Of a DNA stretch of 64,000 nt, positions 19,399 to 28,047 are shown piece after piece. A program made the position numbers and the translations under genes. The notes under the pieces are model-generated. The model saw only the letters and a list, made by a program, of their open reading frames with translations. It was not told the DNA's origin and searched no databases. Position 1 is the first letter of the stretch. Each line of letters begins with the position of its first letter. This DNA is from Chitinophaga sancti. Lineage in GTDB: Bacteria > Bacteroidota > Bacteroidia > Chitinophagales > Chitinophagaceae. The stretch covers positions 1-64,000 of the forward strand of contig NZ_CP139247.1 in assembly GCF_034087045.1 (NCBI RefSeq), read 5' to 3'.

Positions 19399-19467
19399 TT
19401 ATAGGGCTGATTTTTTTACACTCTTTGAAAGGGCATGCTTCTCCCAGCTGAACTGGATATACTTAAA
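19399..19467 (-). pseudogene. Detached C-terminal tail of a further paralogue
   Basis: The minus strand reads KYIQFSWEKHALSKSVKKSA-L then a TAA stop. This lines up with the ends of paralogues 2 and 3 (YKIQYRWEQEALSKRE, YKIQYRWEHIAISKKE). No upstream part of such a gene remains between 19383 and 19500. It is either the relic of a fifth family member or a duplicated gene tail. Confidence 0.7.
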
Positions 19468-19499
19468 TGATTTCATTTCCCCAGAGAAACTGAATATTC

Positions 19500-19925
19500 C
19501 TAAACAGCTTCATTCTCCCATTTATCCTGGATCTTATATAACATCCACCAATATGGGATTGTCAATACCGCTACTATAAAAATAGGAATTTTAATCTCTC
19601 CCATAAACAAAACAAAAAATAATGATAAGGCATATAACCCTGCTCCTACCCAATTATACCGGACTGCCCATTTCCTCTCAAACCATAACAAAGCTGTCAT
19701 GGCAAACATAATCCCCGCCCAGATAATCTCTGCCCCCAATCCAACGGCGACCTCCCACCTCCTTATTCCTCCCAGCAACCGGAAAGGCATTAAAGAAGCA
19801 GCCCCCAGGAAAAGAATCCCTGATAGCACCATCCCTACCCAAATATAAATTTTAAGAAAAACAGGCAACAGACTCCTTCTGCTAACCGGGAAAAAAGGTT
19901 CGTCGAAAATACTCGGTTCTTCCAT
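19500..19925 (-). CDS. Four-helix membrane protein, paralogue 4
   Basis: 141 residues, the shortest member, starting MEEPSIFDEPFFPV. Family blocks are SRRSLLPVFLKIYIWVGM, WFERKWAVRYNWVGAG and PYWWMLYKIQDKWENEAV; the ending resembles paralogue 1 most closely. Its start lies 2 bases from the stop of the upstream minus-strand gene at 19927, so translation is probably coupled. Confidence 0.8.
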   Translation of the reverse strand: MEEPSIFDEPFFPVSRRSLLPVFLKIYIWVGMVLSGILFLGAASLMPFRLLGGIRRWEVAVGLGAEIIWAGIMFAMTALLWFERKWAVRYNWVGAGLYALSLFFVLFMGEIKIPIFIVAVLTIPYWWMLYKIQDKWENEAV

Positions 19926-19926
19926 A

Positions 19927-20295
19927 TCAACAGGATGTTAATATCTCCTTTTCCGGCCTGGTAGTTACTATCTCCTTTTCCGGTCTGGTAGTTATTATCT
20001 CCTGAAGAATAGTGTCTATTTCCTGTCTGATAATTGCGATCTCTTTGTCTTTAAAGGAGATCCGCTGATGATTACCAATAGTTAGGGTCACATCCTTTCC
20101 TTTTCTACCTTCATAATAATCCAATAGCACTTCAATCAGTGACTCGCTATCTCCACTTAATCTAACCCCTGCTATTTCAGCAGATAAGAACCAATGATTA
20201 AAGCGATACTTTATGTCTGGTTCCAGACCTTTGTCGTCCAGGAACTGGTTTAATTCTTCAAGACCTCTACCTTCTATTAATATGTCTGTTTTCAT
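19927..20295 (-). CDS. Small hypothetical protein (possible EACC1-like)
   Basis: 122 residues, soluble. Strand-helix pattern: DILIEGRGLEELNQFLDDKG, SAEIAGVRLSGDSESLIEVL, KDVTLTIGNHQRISFKD. The shape recalls the small effector-associated constant components found near predicted conflict proteins, but I cannot establish that. The C-terminus carries a short tandem duplication (TTRPEKEI twice). It overlaps none of its neighbours and directly precedes paralogue 4 of the membrane family. Confidence 0.65.
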   Translation of the reverse strand: MKTDILIEGRGLEELNQFLDDKGLEPDIKYRFNHWFLSAEIAGVRLSGDSESLIEVLLDYYEGRKGKDVTLTIGNHQRISFKDKEIAIIRQEIDTILQEIITTRPEKEIVTTRPEKEILTSC

Positions 20296-20384
20296 AACAT
20301 GGGAGTTGTCATCCCATATTGCTATGAGGGGGGATAGGTAATATTCCCCCTGGTGGATTTGTGGATAATAAATAGGTTTGCTTA

Positions 20385-20618
20385 TTACCCCTGATGCGTC
20401 TCTAAATAATAATCATATTTATTCAAATCCAGCTTCTCCCCTAACAATTTCTCCACTGCCGCCTGCTGCGCTGCTCCTACCTGATAAATATTCAAATAAT
20501 CTGCATCCCCATCTTCCGCTTCCCAAATCTTACTAATCTCCGCCACTTCCAACTCAACCAGGTACTCACTCACAAAATCCTCACTTCCCTTCAAATAATA
20601 AGCAATCGTTCTTTCCAT
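20385..20618 (-). CDS. Small hypothetical acidic protein
   Basis: 77 residues, acidic, with no signal peptide or membrane segment. The order is a strand (RTIAYYLKGSE), then a helix, then an acidic segment (WEAEDGDADYLNIYQV), then a C-terminal helix. It starts close to a GC-rich hairpin at 20639. I recognise no family. Coding potential is supported by a clean frame with balanced composition. Confidence 0.6.
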   Translation of the reverse strand: MERTIAYYLKGSEDFVSEYLVELEVAEISKIWEAEDGDADYLNIYQVGAAQQAAVEKLLGEKLDLNKYDYYLETHQG

Positions 20619-20638
20619 AATTTATCATTTTAATTAAA

Positions 20639-20663
20639 CAGCCGGCCTCCACGAAGCCGGCTG
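20639..20663 (-). terminator. GC-rich hairpin upstream of the 20.4-kb gene
   Basis: CAGCCGGC pairs with GCCGGCTG across a 9-base loop. On the minus strand it lies downstream of the peptidase gene and its tail repeats and is followed by TGTTTAATTAAAA, so it may end that transcript. The T tract is weak. Confidence 0.5.
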
Positions 20664-20670
20664 CAAGTTA

Positions 20671-20935
20671 TTATCTTTTACTCTTAAACGTTGAAGTCGT
20701 CCACGAAAAACCCAGTACCATTATACTATCTTTTACCCTTAAACTCCAAAGTCGTCCACGAAAAACCCAGTGCCATTATACTACCTCTTACCCTTAAACT
20801 CCGAAGTCGGCCACGAAAAGCCCAGTGCCATTATACCACCTCTTCCCCTTATACTCCGAAGTCTTTCACTTAAAAGCCAATTCCATTACACTACCTCTTC
20901 CCCTTAAACTCCGAAGTCTTCCGCCATTCCGGAAA
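20671..20935 (-). repeat. 55-bp repeats of the M28 peptidase gene tail
   Basis: The 3' end of the peptidase gene, encoding KTSEFKGKR and its stop, is followed on the minus strand by four diverged copies. The shared element (CTTAAACTCCGAAGTC on the plus strand) starts at 20903 (in the gene), 20848, 20793, 20738 and 20683, an exact 55-base period. Each copy still contains a stop at the matching place. Confidence 0.9.
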
Positions 20936-22522
20936 CCTTTCCTCATTTGCCAACGTCTCCCCTACATCAAACAAGAACCGAATATCCTCCACCATCCCTG
21001 ACAACTCCCACGTATCATCAAACTGATCAAACGGTGAATGATACCTATCCCTTCCATAAGCAGCCCTATGATTCGGCACCCACGCTGAATCATGCAGCAA
21101 TGAATGTTCCCCCGCCCCAGGATACAAAGAAGGAATCCCCACCTTTGCAAAATTGAAATGATCTGACCGGAAAAACCACCCTCCAGAAGGATTCGCCTCC
21201 GGAATAATCGTCCTCCCTTGCTTCTTCGCCGCTCTCTCGGCATAATCATCCAGCTCTGACTGCCCCTTACCAATGATCGTAATATCCGTCGTACGACCAA
21301 AAGTATTCATCACATCCATATTAATATCCGCCACTGTAGACTTCACAGGAAACAAAGGATGCGTTGCATAATACTCAGATCCCAACAGCCCCTGCTCTTC
21401 CCCTGTCAGCGCTATAAAAAGGATAGATCTCCTTGGCGCATTTGGCAGACTCCTGAAAGCCTTTGCCAGACTTAACAACGCCGCTGTACCACTGGCATTA
21501 TCCGCTGCACCATTATAGATTGAGTCACCCCTGATCACTTCTCCTACACCCAGGTGATCCCAGTGTGCAGAGTAAATAATGTATTCATTCTTTCTGTCTG
21601 TACCTGGCAACTGTGCAATCACATTATGAGAGGTAGACTTCTTGATCTTATTCGTAATCTCCAGGCTGGTAGTCACCCCTAATGGCACTGCCTTAAACCC
21701 TGGATGCTTCGCTTTCTCAATTACATCAAACGGCACCCCTGCCAGCGCAAACACTTTCTTTGCTGACTCCAGGGTTATCCAACCTTCCATCGCCGCTCTT
21801 GACATATTATCATCCGCTGTCTGCAGGTCCAGTCTTGGTTTAGACCAGCCGCTCCTCACCACATTCCAACCATAGCTGGCAGGCAAAATATCATGAATGA
21901 TAATCACGCCAGTGGCTCCTTTACGGGCAGCCTCTTCGAATTTATATGTCCAACGACCATAATAGGTCATGGTCTTTCCTTTGAATAAAGTGCTGTCGTA
22001 AAAACCTGGATCATTCACCATCACAACAACGGTCTTCCCCTTTACATCCAGCCCCTCATAGTCATTCCATTTATATTCCGGTGCATCAATCCCAAAGCCG
22101 GCAAACACCAGTTCAGAATTATCCACATTTACCTTCTCTTTTACACGACGGGTCGCAATCACATATTCGTCCAGGTAAGGCAGGGTTACGCTCCCGCTCT
22201 TTCCTGTGATCACCAAAGGCCCGCTGGGCTTAGAAATAATTTCCACCATCGGTACTTCCTGAAAAAAACTATCCCCATTTCCTGGCTGCAGTCCGATCTC
22301 TCTGAAGCGGTCTTCCAGGTATTTGATGGTTTTATCTTCTCCAATGGTAAAGGGTTTACGCCCCTGAAATACATCAGAGGATAATACAGTGATGTCGCGG
22401 GCAATACTTGCCGAGTCTATGCTTTTAATGGCTACTGAATCCGCTGTAGCAGCCTGCTTCTGCTCAGGTCCTTGACAGGCAAAAAGGCCGACCAGGGGGA
22501 TTATACGGTAGAAATATTTCAT
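20891..22522 (-). CDS. M28-family metallopeptidase lipoprotein
   Basis: A 543-residue exported zinc aminopeptidase-like enzyme. The N-terminus ends in a lipobox-like LVGLFAC. A PA-type domain interrupts the middle (about 130-260; GVIIIHDILPASYGW). The catalytic core shows the co-catalytic zinc ligands: YSAHWDHLGVG (His), NGAADNASG (bridging Asp) and LTGEEQGLLGSEYY (general base Glu and ligand). It would trim peptides in the periplasm or at the surface. The gene stands alone, with a terminator-like hairpin upstream at 22566 and an unusual array of its own tail downstream. Confidence 0.93.
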   Translation of the reverse strand: MKYFYRIIPLVGLFACQGPEQKQAATADSVAIKSIDSASIARDITVLSSDVFQGRKPFTIGEDKTIKYLEDRFREIGLQPGNGDSFFQEVPMVEIISKPSGPLVITGKSGSVTLPYLDEYVIATRRVKEKVNVDNSELVFAGFGIDAPEYKWNDYEGLDVKGKTVVVMVNDPGFYDSTLFKGKTMTYYGRWTYKFEEAARKGATGVIIIHDILPASYGWNVVRSGWSKPRLDLQTADDNMSRAAMEGWITLESAKKVFALAGVPFDVIEKAKHPGFKAVPLGVTTSLEITNKIKKSTSHNVIAQLPGTDRKNEYIIYSAHWDHLGVGEVIRGDSIYNGAADNASGTAALLSLAKAFRSLPNAPRRSILFIALTGEEQGLLGSEYYATHPLFPVKSTVADINMDVMNTFGRTTDITIIGKGQSELDDYAERAAKKQGRTIIPEANPSGGWFFRSDHFNFAKVGIPSLYPGAGEHSLLHDSAWVPNHRAAYGRDRYHSPFDQFDDTWELSGMVEDIRFLFDVGETLANEERFPEWRKTSEFKGKR

Positions 22523-22565
22523 GCAGCGTACGTTTTGGGGCTAAGATAATGCACTTTTAATTGAA

Positions 22566-22593
22566 AAAGGGCCCTGTTGTGGCAGGACCCTTT
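22566..22593. terminator. Hairpin between peptidase and PepSY genes
   Basis: AAAGGGCCCTG pairs with CAGGACCCTTT with one mismatch and a 6-base loop, followed by ATAATATC. On the minus strand it is a plausible terminator of the PepSY gene transcript before the peptidase gene. Confidence 0.55.
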
Positions 22594-22731
22594 ATAATAT
22601 CTTTATATGATAATCGCTTTTTCGAAAATTCTGCATTATTGCTATGAGTAATGCATTCAATTTAAATGTTTTCCTCTTCTACTACCGATCATCTTTTTAC
22701 CCGAAATCCTATAATATCACTCTGGTCAATG

Positions 22732-22858
22732 CTTTCCCCCACATACCTACACTGTAGCCGCCGGCACTACCTTTGAAATCGTTGCCCTCTTCTCCCCTTT
22801 CCCCACATTCCTACACCGCCGTCGCCGGCACTACCTTTGCTACCGTCACCTTCTTCTT
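22732..22858 (-). repeat. Duplicated 3' tail of the PepSY gene
   Basis: The gene end at about 22797-22858 and a second copy at 22732-22795 are alignable with a 64-base offset (shared CCGGCACTACCTTTG at 22825 and 22761). The downstream copy still reads SKVVPAATV then a stop, against AKVVPATAV then a stop in the gene. It is a displaced spare tail. Confidence 0.8.
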
Positions 22859-24040
22859 ATCCTTCTTCTTCCCTTTCCCCCACCACACTATAAACCCAGT
22901 CACCGGCAAACTCGCACAAATCAAACTCACTATAAAAGCAATAATCTTCCCAATGATCCCACCTATCGCCCCCACATGTATATCATAATTCATCCCGATC
23001 AACTTCTCCCCCGCATTTCTATCCTTCCCTGTCACCTTCGCCAGCATCTTCCCTGTATACTTATCAAACTGAAAATCATCTCTATCATAATACACCTCAT
23101 TCCCCCAATAAGCCGACATATACACCACCGCTGCCTTTCCACTATCCGGAGTACTCAATCCAATCCTTTTAGCAGCCGGATTATCTTTTTGCACACTCTC
23201 AAATGCAATATCCAATCCTCTCTGTGGTGTATTCGCCAACGTCGTATCGGACACCCCATTCTTATGCGCCGGCGGCGTAATACTCCTGGAAGCCACCACA
23301 TACACCGTCGTCTGGAACCACTTAAAGGACCACACCATCCCTGTCAATGCCAATACCAGCGCAACCGCCATGGCATAAAACCCAAGTACATTGTGCAAAT
23401 CATAGTTCACCCTCTTAAAACTCGCCTTCCATTTTATCTTAAAACTCTGCTCTCTTGTAGCCTTCGTCCATTTCTTAGGCCACCAAAGGATCAACCCGGT
23501 TATTAACAAGATTACAAATATCAACACACTCCATCCTACAATCTGTTCGCCCACCTTCCCGCTCAACAACAAGCTCCAATGAATCATTTTCACAATCGCA
23601 AAAAAGTCATACTTGAAATCATGGTGTCCAACCACCTCACCAGTATAAGGATTCAGGAAAACCGCCTCATAATATTTCACACTTCCAAAATAGGTGAGGG
23701 CTTTGGGATCTCCCGCTACATAAGTCATAAACTCCCATGCTCTATCCTTATCGGTATAAGTCGTTATATAGTTTACTTTCTTATCCGGGCCCAGCGCTTT
23801 CCCAGCATTATTTATCAAAGTACTGATAGGCAGGGTAGCGGTCTGCTGAGGCTGTACGAACATGATATCATGATGCACCTTTTCAGAAATTTCCTTCTGA
23901 AAAGCGAACAAACATCCCGTAATGCTTACGATAAATACAACAATTCCGGAGGCTAATCCAAGCCATAAATGTAACCAGGCATTGAGTTTTGCCCGCCAGG
24001 ATTTTCCCTTTTTTCCTGTTGGCTGAGTTTTTTTATTCAT
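22811..24040 (-). CDS. PepSY-associated transmembrane protein
   Basis: A 409-residue inner-membrane protein of the PepSY-TM (PiuB-like) family, often linked to siderophore or ferric reductase functions. The N-terminal helix (LHLWLGLASGIVVFIVSITGCLFAF) is followed by a periplasmic PepSY domain. Further helices are IVGWSVLIFVILLITGLIL, HNVLGFYAMAVALVLALTG and IIGKIIAFIVSLICASLPV; the second ends IHWSLLL. Conserved His residues in LHLWLG, IHWSLL, YDLHNVLG and YDIHVGAIGG are candidate haem ligands. The C-terminal tail is short and lysine-rich. It stands alone, so its substrate is not indicated. Confidence 0.88.
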   Translation of the reverse strand: MNKKTQPTGKKGKSWRAKLNAWLHLWLGLASGIVVFIVSITGCLFAFQKEISEKVHHDIMFVQPQQTATLPISTLINNAGKALGPDKKVNYITTYTDKDRAWEFMTYVAGDPKALTYFGSVKYYEAVFLNPYTGEVVGHHDFKYDFFAIVKMIHWSLLLSGKVGEQIVGWSVLIFVILLITGLILWWPKKWTKATREQSFKIKWKASFKRVNYDLHNVLGFYAMAVALVLALTGMVWSFKWFQTTVYVVASRSITPPAHKNGVSDTTLANTPQRGLDIAFESVQKDNPAAKRIGLSTPDSGKAAVVYMSAYWGNEVYYDRDDFQFDKYTGKMLAKVTGKDRNAGEKLIGMNYDIHVGAIGGIIGKIIAFIVSLICASLPVTGFIVWWGKGKKKDKKKVTVAKVVPATAV

Positions 24041-24238
24041 GTCGCTTCGCCCTTATCAGTTGATATAGAAATGGTTATAACAAACCACGCTAGCAAATTT
24101 GGAGAATATAGTGGGGATGACCGAGACGGATCGGGAAATTTATTTGCGGAAAACGGAAAAACACCCTGCCGATCAGCTCAACCATAACACTAAAAAAATC
24201 AATACCTTTATTTTCATTGCGATATACCCTTAATGATT

Positions 24239-24568
24239 ATGAACGATTTTGATACTATTCTTCAAGAGCTGTTGAAATTTAGAAACGAGCGTGATTGGGA
24301 ACAATTCCACAACCCAAAAGACCTGGCCCTCGCTATCAATGTGGAAGCAGGGGAATTACTTGAATTATTCCTTTGGAAGAATGCGGCGGATGCGAAAACG
24401 GAAAAAGTCAGGGAAGAGCTGGCCGATGTAATGCTGTATTCGTTTCTGTTGGCAGAGCGATATGGGTTTGATTTGAAGGAGATTATGCTTGAAAAAATTG
24501 CTAAAAATGGTGAAAAATACCCTGTAGAAAAGGCAAAGGGTACTGCGAAAAAGTATAATGAGTTATGA
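24239..24568 (+). CDS. MazG-like nucleotide pyrophosphohydrolase
   Basis: 109 residues (an ATG two codons upstream at 24233 is also possible). The all-alpha NTP pyrophosphohydrolase signature is complete: EAGELLELFLW (ExxE) and EELADVMLYSFLL (ExxD). Such enzymes hydrolyse NTPs to NMPs and pyrophosphate. The stop overlaps the next start (ATGA at 24565), so it is translationally coupled to the GIY-YIG/DUF2075 helicase gene. This two-gene arrangement favours a role in nucleotide sensing or phage response over general housekeeping; that is an inference. Confidence 0.88.
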   Translation: MNDFDTILQELLKFRNERDWEQFHNPKDLALAINVEAGELLELFLWKNAADAKTEKVREELADVMLYSFLLAERYGFDLKEIMLEKIAKNGEKYPVEKAKGTAKKYNEL

Positions 24569-26310
24569 GTAATACAACTCGATTCCATATTCAGGAATTC
24601 CCTTTTAATAAAGACATACTGAATAGACTCGATGAAATCCATTTTTCAAGAGACCACTGGCCAGTCATATATATTCTGACTGGAGACGGATATGCTTATG
24701 TAGGTGAAACCAAAGACCTGTTCACCAGACTAAGCAAACACCTCACCCACAGCCTTAAGAAAAAACTCACCAATATATATATTATATCCAGTCATCTTTT
24801 CCATAAATCAGCAACGCTGGATATCGAAGCTAATCTGATAAAATACCTGAGCGGCGACCAGCAATTCAAGTTGCTAAATGCCAATATTGGATTAGAAGAA
24901 CATAATTTCTTCCAAAAACAGGAGGTGTATCAACCTTTATTTGAATCTATCTGGAAAAAATTAATAAAGCTTGGCATAGCTGTTAACTCCACCAACTTTA
25001 TTAAAAACGAGGATATCTTTAAATATTCTCCCTACAAAGAATTGAGTACTGATCAGGCAAAGAGCCTGCTAGGTATCATGAAAAATCTACTGAACGACAA
25101 AAATAGAAATACTATTGTAGATGGAAGACCAGGTACAGGCAAAACAATCCTTGCAATTTTTCTCTTCAAATTAATGCATACTGATATCGAGGCATTCAAT
25201 TTTGCCAGTTTTGGCTCAGAGGAATTGGAGTTTATTGAAACTGTCAAATCACTCAAGCAAAAATACCCTTCTCCCAAAATGGCATTGGTCATCCCTGTAA
25301 CGTCATTTCGGGGAACTATTGAAAAAGTATTTCACCAGATCGAAGGATTAGATCGTTCAATGGTCGTTGGTCCAACTGCAATTACAAAGAAGAAATATGA
25401 CATTGTCTTTGTGGATGAATCACATCGCCTTCGCAATGGTCCCTCAGGTGCATATCGAACAGATTTTGAAACAGGCTGTAAAAAATTGGAACTAGATCCG
25501 CTCAATTCCACAGAATTAGACTGGTTTCTACATAATGCCCAAACCAAAAAACTGGTATTATTCTACGATTCAAATCAACGGGTTAGGTCAACTGACGTAT
25601 TACCTGAAGACTTCCTGTTGTTAGCTTCGCAAAAGGATATTACCAGTAATTATACTCTGACAAGTCAAATGCGATTAAAGGGAGGTGTCAAGTATGTCAA
25701 TTATGTACATAACCTATTAAAATGCTCACTCAAACCAGCCACTGCTATATTCGCTTCCAGCGATTATGATTTTCAATTATTTGAGTCCATAGATGAGTTT
25801 GTAGCAAAAATCAAGAGTAGAGAGAAAGAAAAAAAATTAAGCAGATTATCAGCAGGCTATGCATGGGCTTGGGTATCTAAAAAAGATCCTGCTAAATTTG
25901 ACATCCTAATTGAGGGTTTTAAACTTAAATGGAACAGTCAATTAAAAGACTGGATAAATTCAAAAAATGCGATCAACGAAGTGGGTTGTATCCATACAGT
26001 TCAGGGATATGACCTCAATTATGCTGGTGTCATCTTTGGAAACGAAATCACATACGATAAATCCAAAAATGAAATTGTAGTTAGACAGGAACATTATCAT
26101 GATAGTAATGGAGGGCGAAAAATTGAAAGCACTGTAATCCTGAAAGAATTTATAATCAACATCTATTTAACGCTTTTACAAAGAGGTATACTTGGTACAT
26201 ATGTATACGTGTGCGATCCTGCTTTAAGAGATTATTTCTCCAGGCACATAAAAAAAGCGGTTAAGCTACATCCAATATCTTTAAAAACCAGAAAAGTGCA
26301 AGTGAAGTAA
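24565..26310 (+). CDS. GIY-YIG nuclease fused to a DUF2075 (Schlafen-like) helicase
   Basis: 581 residues. An N-terminal GIY-YIG-like domain (about 33-110; VIYILTGDGYAYVGET, then the RLSKH motif) is joined to a DUF2075 SF1-type NTPase. Helicase motifs: Walker A VDGRPGTGKT (about 185), Walker B IVFVDESHRLR (about 279), motif III-like VLFYDSNQRV, SQMRL, and a late HTVQGYDLNYAGVIFG. It is coupled to the upstream pyrophosphohydrolase by a 4-base overlap. DUF2075 proteins resemble Schlafen helicases and are often found in predicted defence loci. A nuclease-helicase acting on foreign nucleic acid is likely but unproven. Confidence 0.87.
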   Translation: MSNTTRFHIQEFPFNKDILNRLDEIHFSRDHWPVIYILTGDGYAYVGETKDLFTRLSKHLTHSLKKKLTNIYIISSHLFHKSATLDIEANLIKYLSGDQQFKLLNANIGLEEHNFFQKQEVYQPLFESIWKKLIKLGIAVNSTNFIKNEDIFKYSPYKELSTDQAKSLLGIMKNLLNDKNRNTIVDGRPGTGKTILAIFLFKLMHTDIEAFNFASFGSEELEFIETVKSLKQKYPSPKMALVIPVTSFRGTIEKVFHQIEGLDRSMVVGPTAITKKKYDIVFVDESHRLRNGPSGAYRTDFETGCKKLELDPLNSTELDWFLHNAQTKKLVLFYDSNQRVRSTDVLPEDFLLLASQKDITSNYTLTSQMRLKGGVKYVNYVHNLLKCSLKPATAIFASSDYDFQLFESIDEFVAKIKSREKEKKLSRLSAGYAWAWVSKKDPAKFDILIEGFKLKWNSQLKDWINSKNAINEVGCIHTVQGYDLNYAGVIFGNEITYDKSKNEIVVRQEHYHDSNGGRKIESTVILKEFIINIYLTLLQRGILGTYVYVCDPALRDYFSRHIKKAVKLHPISLKTRKVQVK

Positions 26311-26369
26311 TCCCATTGCAGGAAAATCTCTTTACAGGATTGTGAATGATCCCCTATAATCATAACAAA

Positions 26370-26861
26370 CTAATGCCTCCTCGAAGGTGCACTTCTGGTA
26401 TAAGGCCTTACGTAAGTACCATTCTTTCTATAGTAACCATTTACATGTACTGAACCACCGCTACTTCCAGACGAAGAAGGCGATGATCTTGCCGGAGTTG
26501 TAATCTCTTTATTTGGCAGGTAATCCTTCAACCATAAAGAATAATTATTATCCTGTTGTACAGTCAATTCTGCTGGTATTGACGGATGCCAAACCTTCTT
26601 AAACTTAAATTTCCTGTTGTAAGCATATCCATGATGACTACCATAATATAGCTTTATATACTTATGACGATGTGCCGTCCTGGTATATAAAGTATTATTT
26701 GCTGGAACAAATAATACTGGTTGCGAAGTTGTATCATCAGTAGCATACAAATAAAAGCCGACTGAATTATTACATTCCTCATAGCCTATATAATTGTCAT
26801 ATCTTGGTACACTGTTACAGCCCACTATAGCTAAGCATAAAATAATGATAAAGCATCTCAT
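26370..26861 (-). CDS. Small lipoprotein, hypothetical
   Basis: 163 residues with an N-terminal lipobox (CLAIVGC, Cys15). The mature part is rich in Tyr and His and ends in a Ser/Gly-rich segment and a basic tail. It contains a predicted beta-strand stretch (PVLFVPANNTLYTRT). It is followed upstream on the same strand by DUF4236 and two more small genes. No family recognised. Confidence 0.7.
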   Translation of the reverse strand: MRCFIIILCLAIVGCNSVPRYDNYIGYEECNNSVGFYLYATDDTTSQPVLFVPANNTLYTRTAHRHKYIKLYYGSHHGYAYNRKFKFKKVWHPSIPAELTVQQDNNYSLWLKDYLPNKEITTPARSSPSSSGSSGGSVHVNGYYRKNGTYVRPYTRSAPSRRH

Positions 26862-26887
26862 ATTCTTGCAATTTAAAAAAAGGAGAG

Positions 26888-28030
26888 TTAATACCCTCCT
26901 TTTATCACATTCAGGAAATCGATAAAGGCCTCACTAAAATTTTCAGCAGCCTCATAATTACTAAACTCATATTCCTCGTGCACACCTGCTGCCGTTCGCA
27001 AGGTGATCGCACCATACCTTACAATCGGGATCTGGAAATTATCCCTGAACCGTTTGTCCGGAGCGCCGTTCTTATTAACCTTGTCCCAGGTATGGTCTAT
27101 GACCTTCGCATCAGGTGGCACGGCCCCTCTTTCAATGAACCTCACAGGCAGGAACTTAAACTGTAATTCTTTCAGGTCGATTATGCCAAACCGGTCTTTC
27201 GTATCGTACATGATGATAAATCCAGGGTAGCAATACAAATCTGCGCCATTGGCATTCTTGAACCACAGCGGTTCAAAATTGGAATGAATATCTTCAATAG
27301 GTTTTATCCCTATTTTTACTTCTTTCTTATCCACCACTGTAGAAGCTGCGGACCTAGTCACCCTCCTGTTTTCAGCAACAGCGCTGGTCACATCCCATAT
27401 TTTATGCGATTGCGATAGCCGTTTGAAGGCTGTTGTGACAGACTCATATTTCTGCAGGATGTCAGCATCAAAAGAAATATCCAGTTCCATCCGGCTTTTC
27501 ACCAACTCCTGATTGATTTCGTCAATAGCCGTTTGTTGAGCAGCGATTCTTTCTTTGATCCCTTGTGAAATGGATCTTACAAACAGCCCATAGAGAAAAA
27601 CATAACTCAGCGTGAGCTTAGTTTTCGAACCCTTCAATGCCAGTCCTATTTGCTGCAAGTCATGTTGCAATTCTTTTCTTTGCTGATGTGCCGATAAGAT
27701 AGTATCCTTCACACCCTGCATATCCTGGTTCGTAATTTCTGTAGGAGCGACGCTGAAGATATTGCCTTGTGGGGTGGTAGTTACAGGAACATGATGCGGT
27801 ACAGGTGAAGCCGGTTTTGCCCCAGGCAATGCTGGCTTATTCGCACCTGCAGGCAATGCAGGCTTCGACGACACCTTATGTCTCCCTAACACAGAATTCA
27901 CATAAGTACCATCATGCCCAAATGTAACACTCGCGCCTTTTACACCTATATTAGTACTAATACCTTTTCTACTAATATTTAAATGAACACCAGGAATGAT
28001 TTTGATTCGTTTTCGATAGGTCCATGCCAT
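26888..28030 (-). CDS. DUF4236 domain protein
   Basis: 380 residues. The first 50 residues are a clear DUF4236 domain (YRKRIKIIPGVHLNISRKGI then GASVTFGHDGTYVN). A Pro/Ala-rich linker, then a helical section (about 110-210) that includes LTLSYVFLYGLFVRSI, and a C-terminal PH-like segment (GADLYCYPGFIIMYDTKDRFGII) follow. DUF4236 proteins occur widely near stress and defence genes, but the function is not known. The start MAWTYRKR is typical of the family. Confidence 0.82.
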   Translation of the reverse strand: MAWTYRKRIKIIPGVHLNISRKGISTNIGVKGASVTFGHDGTYVNSVLGRHKVSSKPALPAGANKPALPGAKPASPVPHHVPVTTTPQGNIFSVAPTEITNQDMQGVKDTILSAHQQRKELQHDLQQIGLALKGSKTKLTLSYVFLYGLFVRSISQGIKERIAAQQTAIDEINQELVKSRMELDISFDADILQKYESVTTAFKRLSQSHKIWDVTSAVAENRRVTRSAASTVVDKKEVKIGIKPIEDIHSNFEPLWFKNANGADLYCYPGFIIMYDTKDRFGIIDLKELQFKFLPVRFIERGAVPPDAKVIDHTWDKVNKNGAPDKRFRDNFQIPIVRYGAITLRTAAGVHEEYEFSNYEAAENFSEAFIDFLNVIKGGY

Positions 28031-28047
28031 AAAAAAGAATTTAAAAA

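Noticed and set aside
20671..20935. 55-bp repeats as a possible CRISPR array
   Set aside because: There are no unique spacers. The whole unit repeats head to tail and derives from the peptidase gene tail, and no cas genes are nearby.
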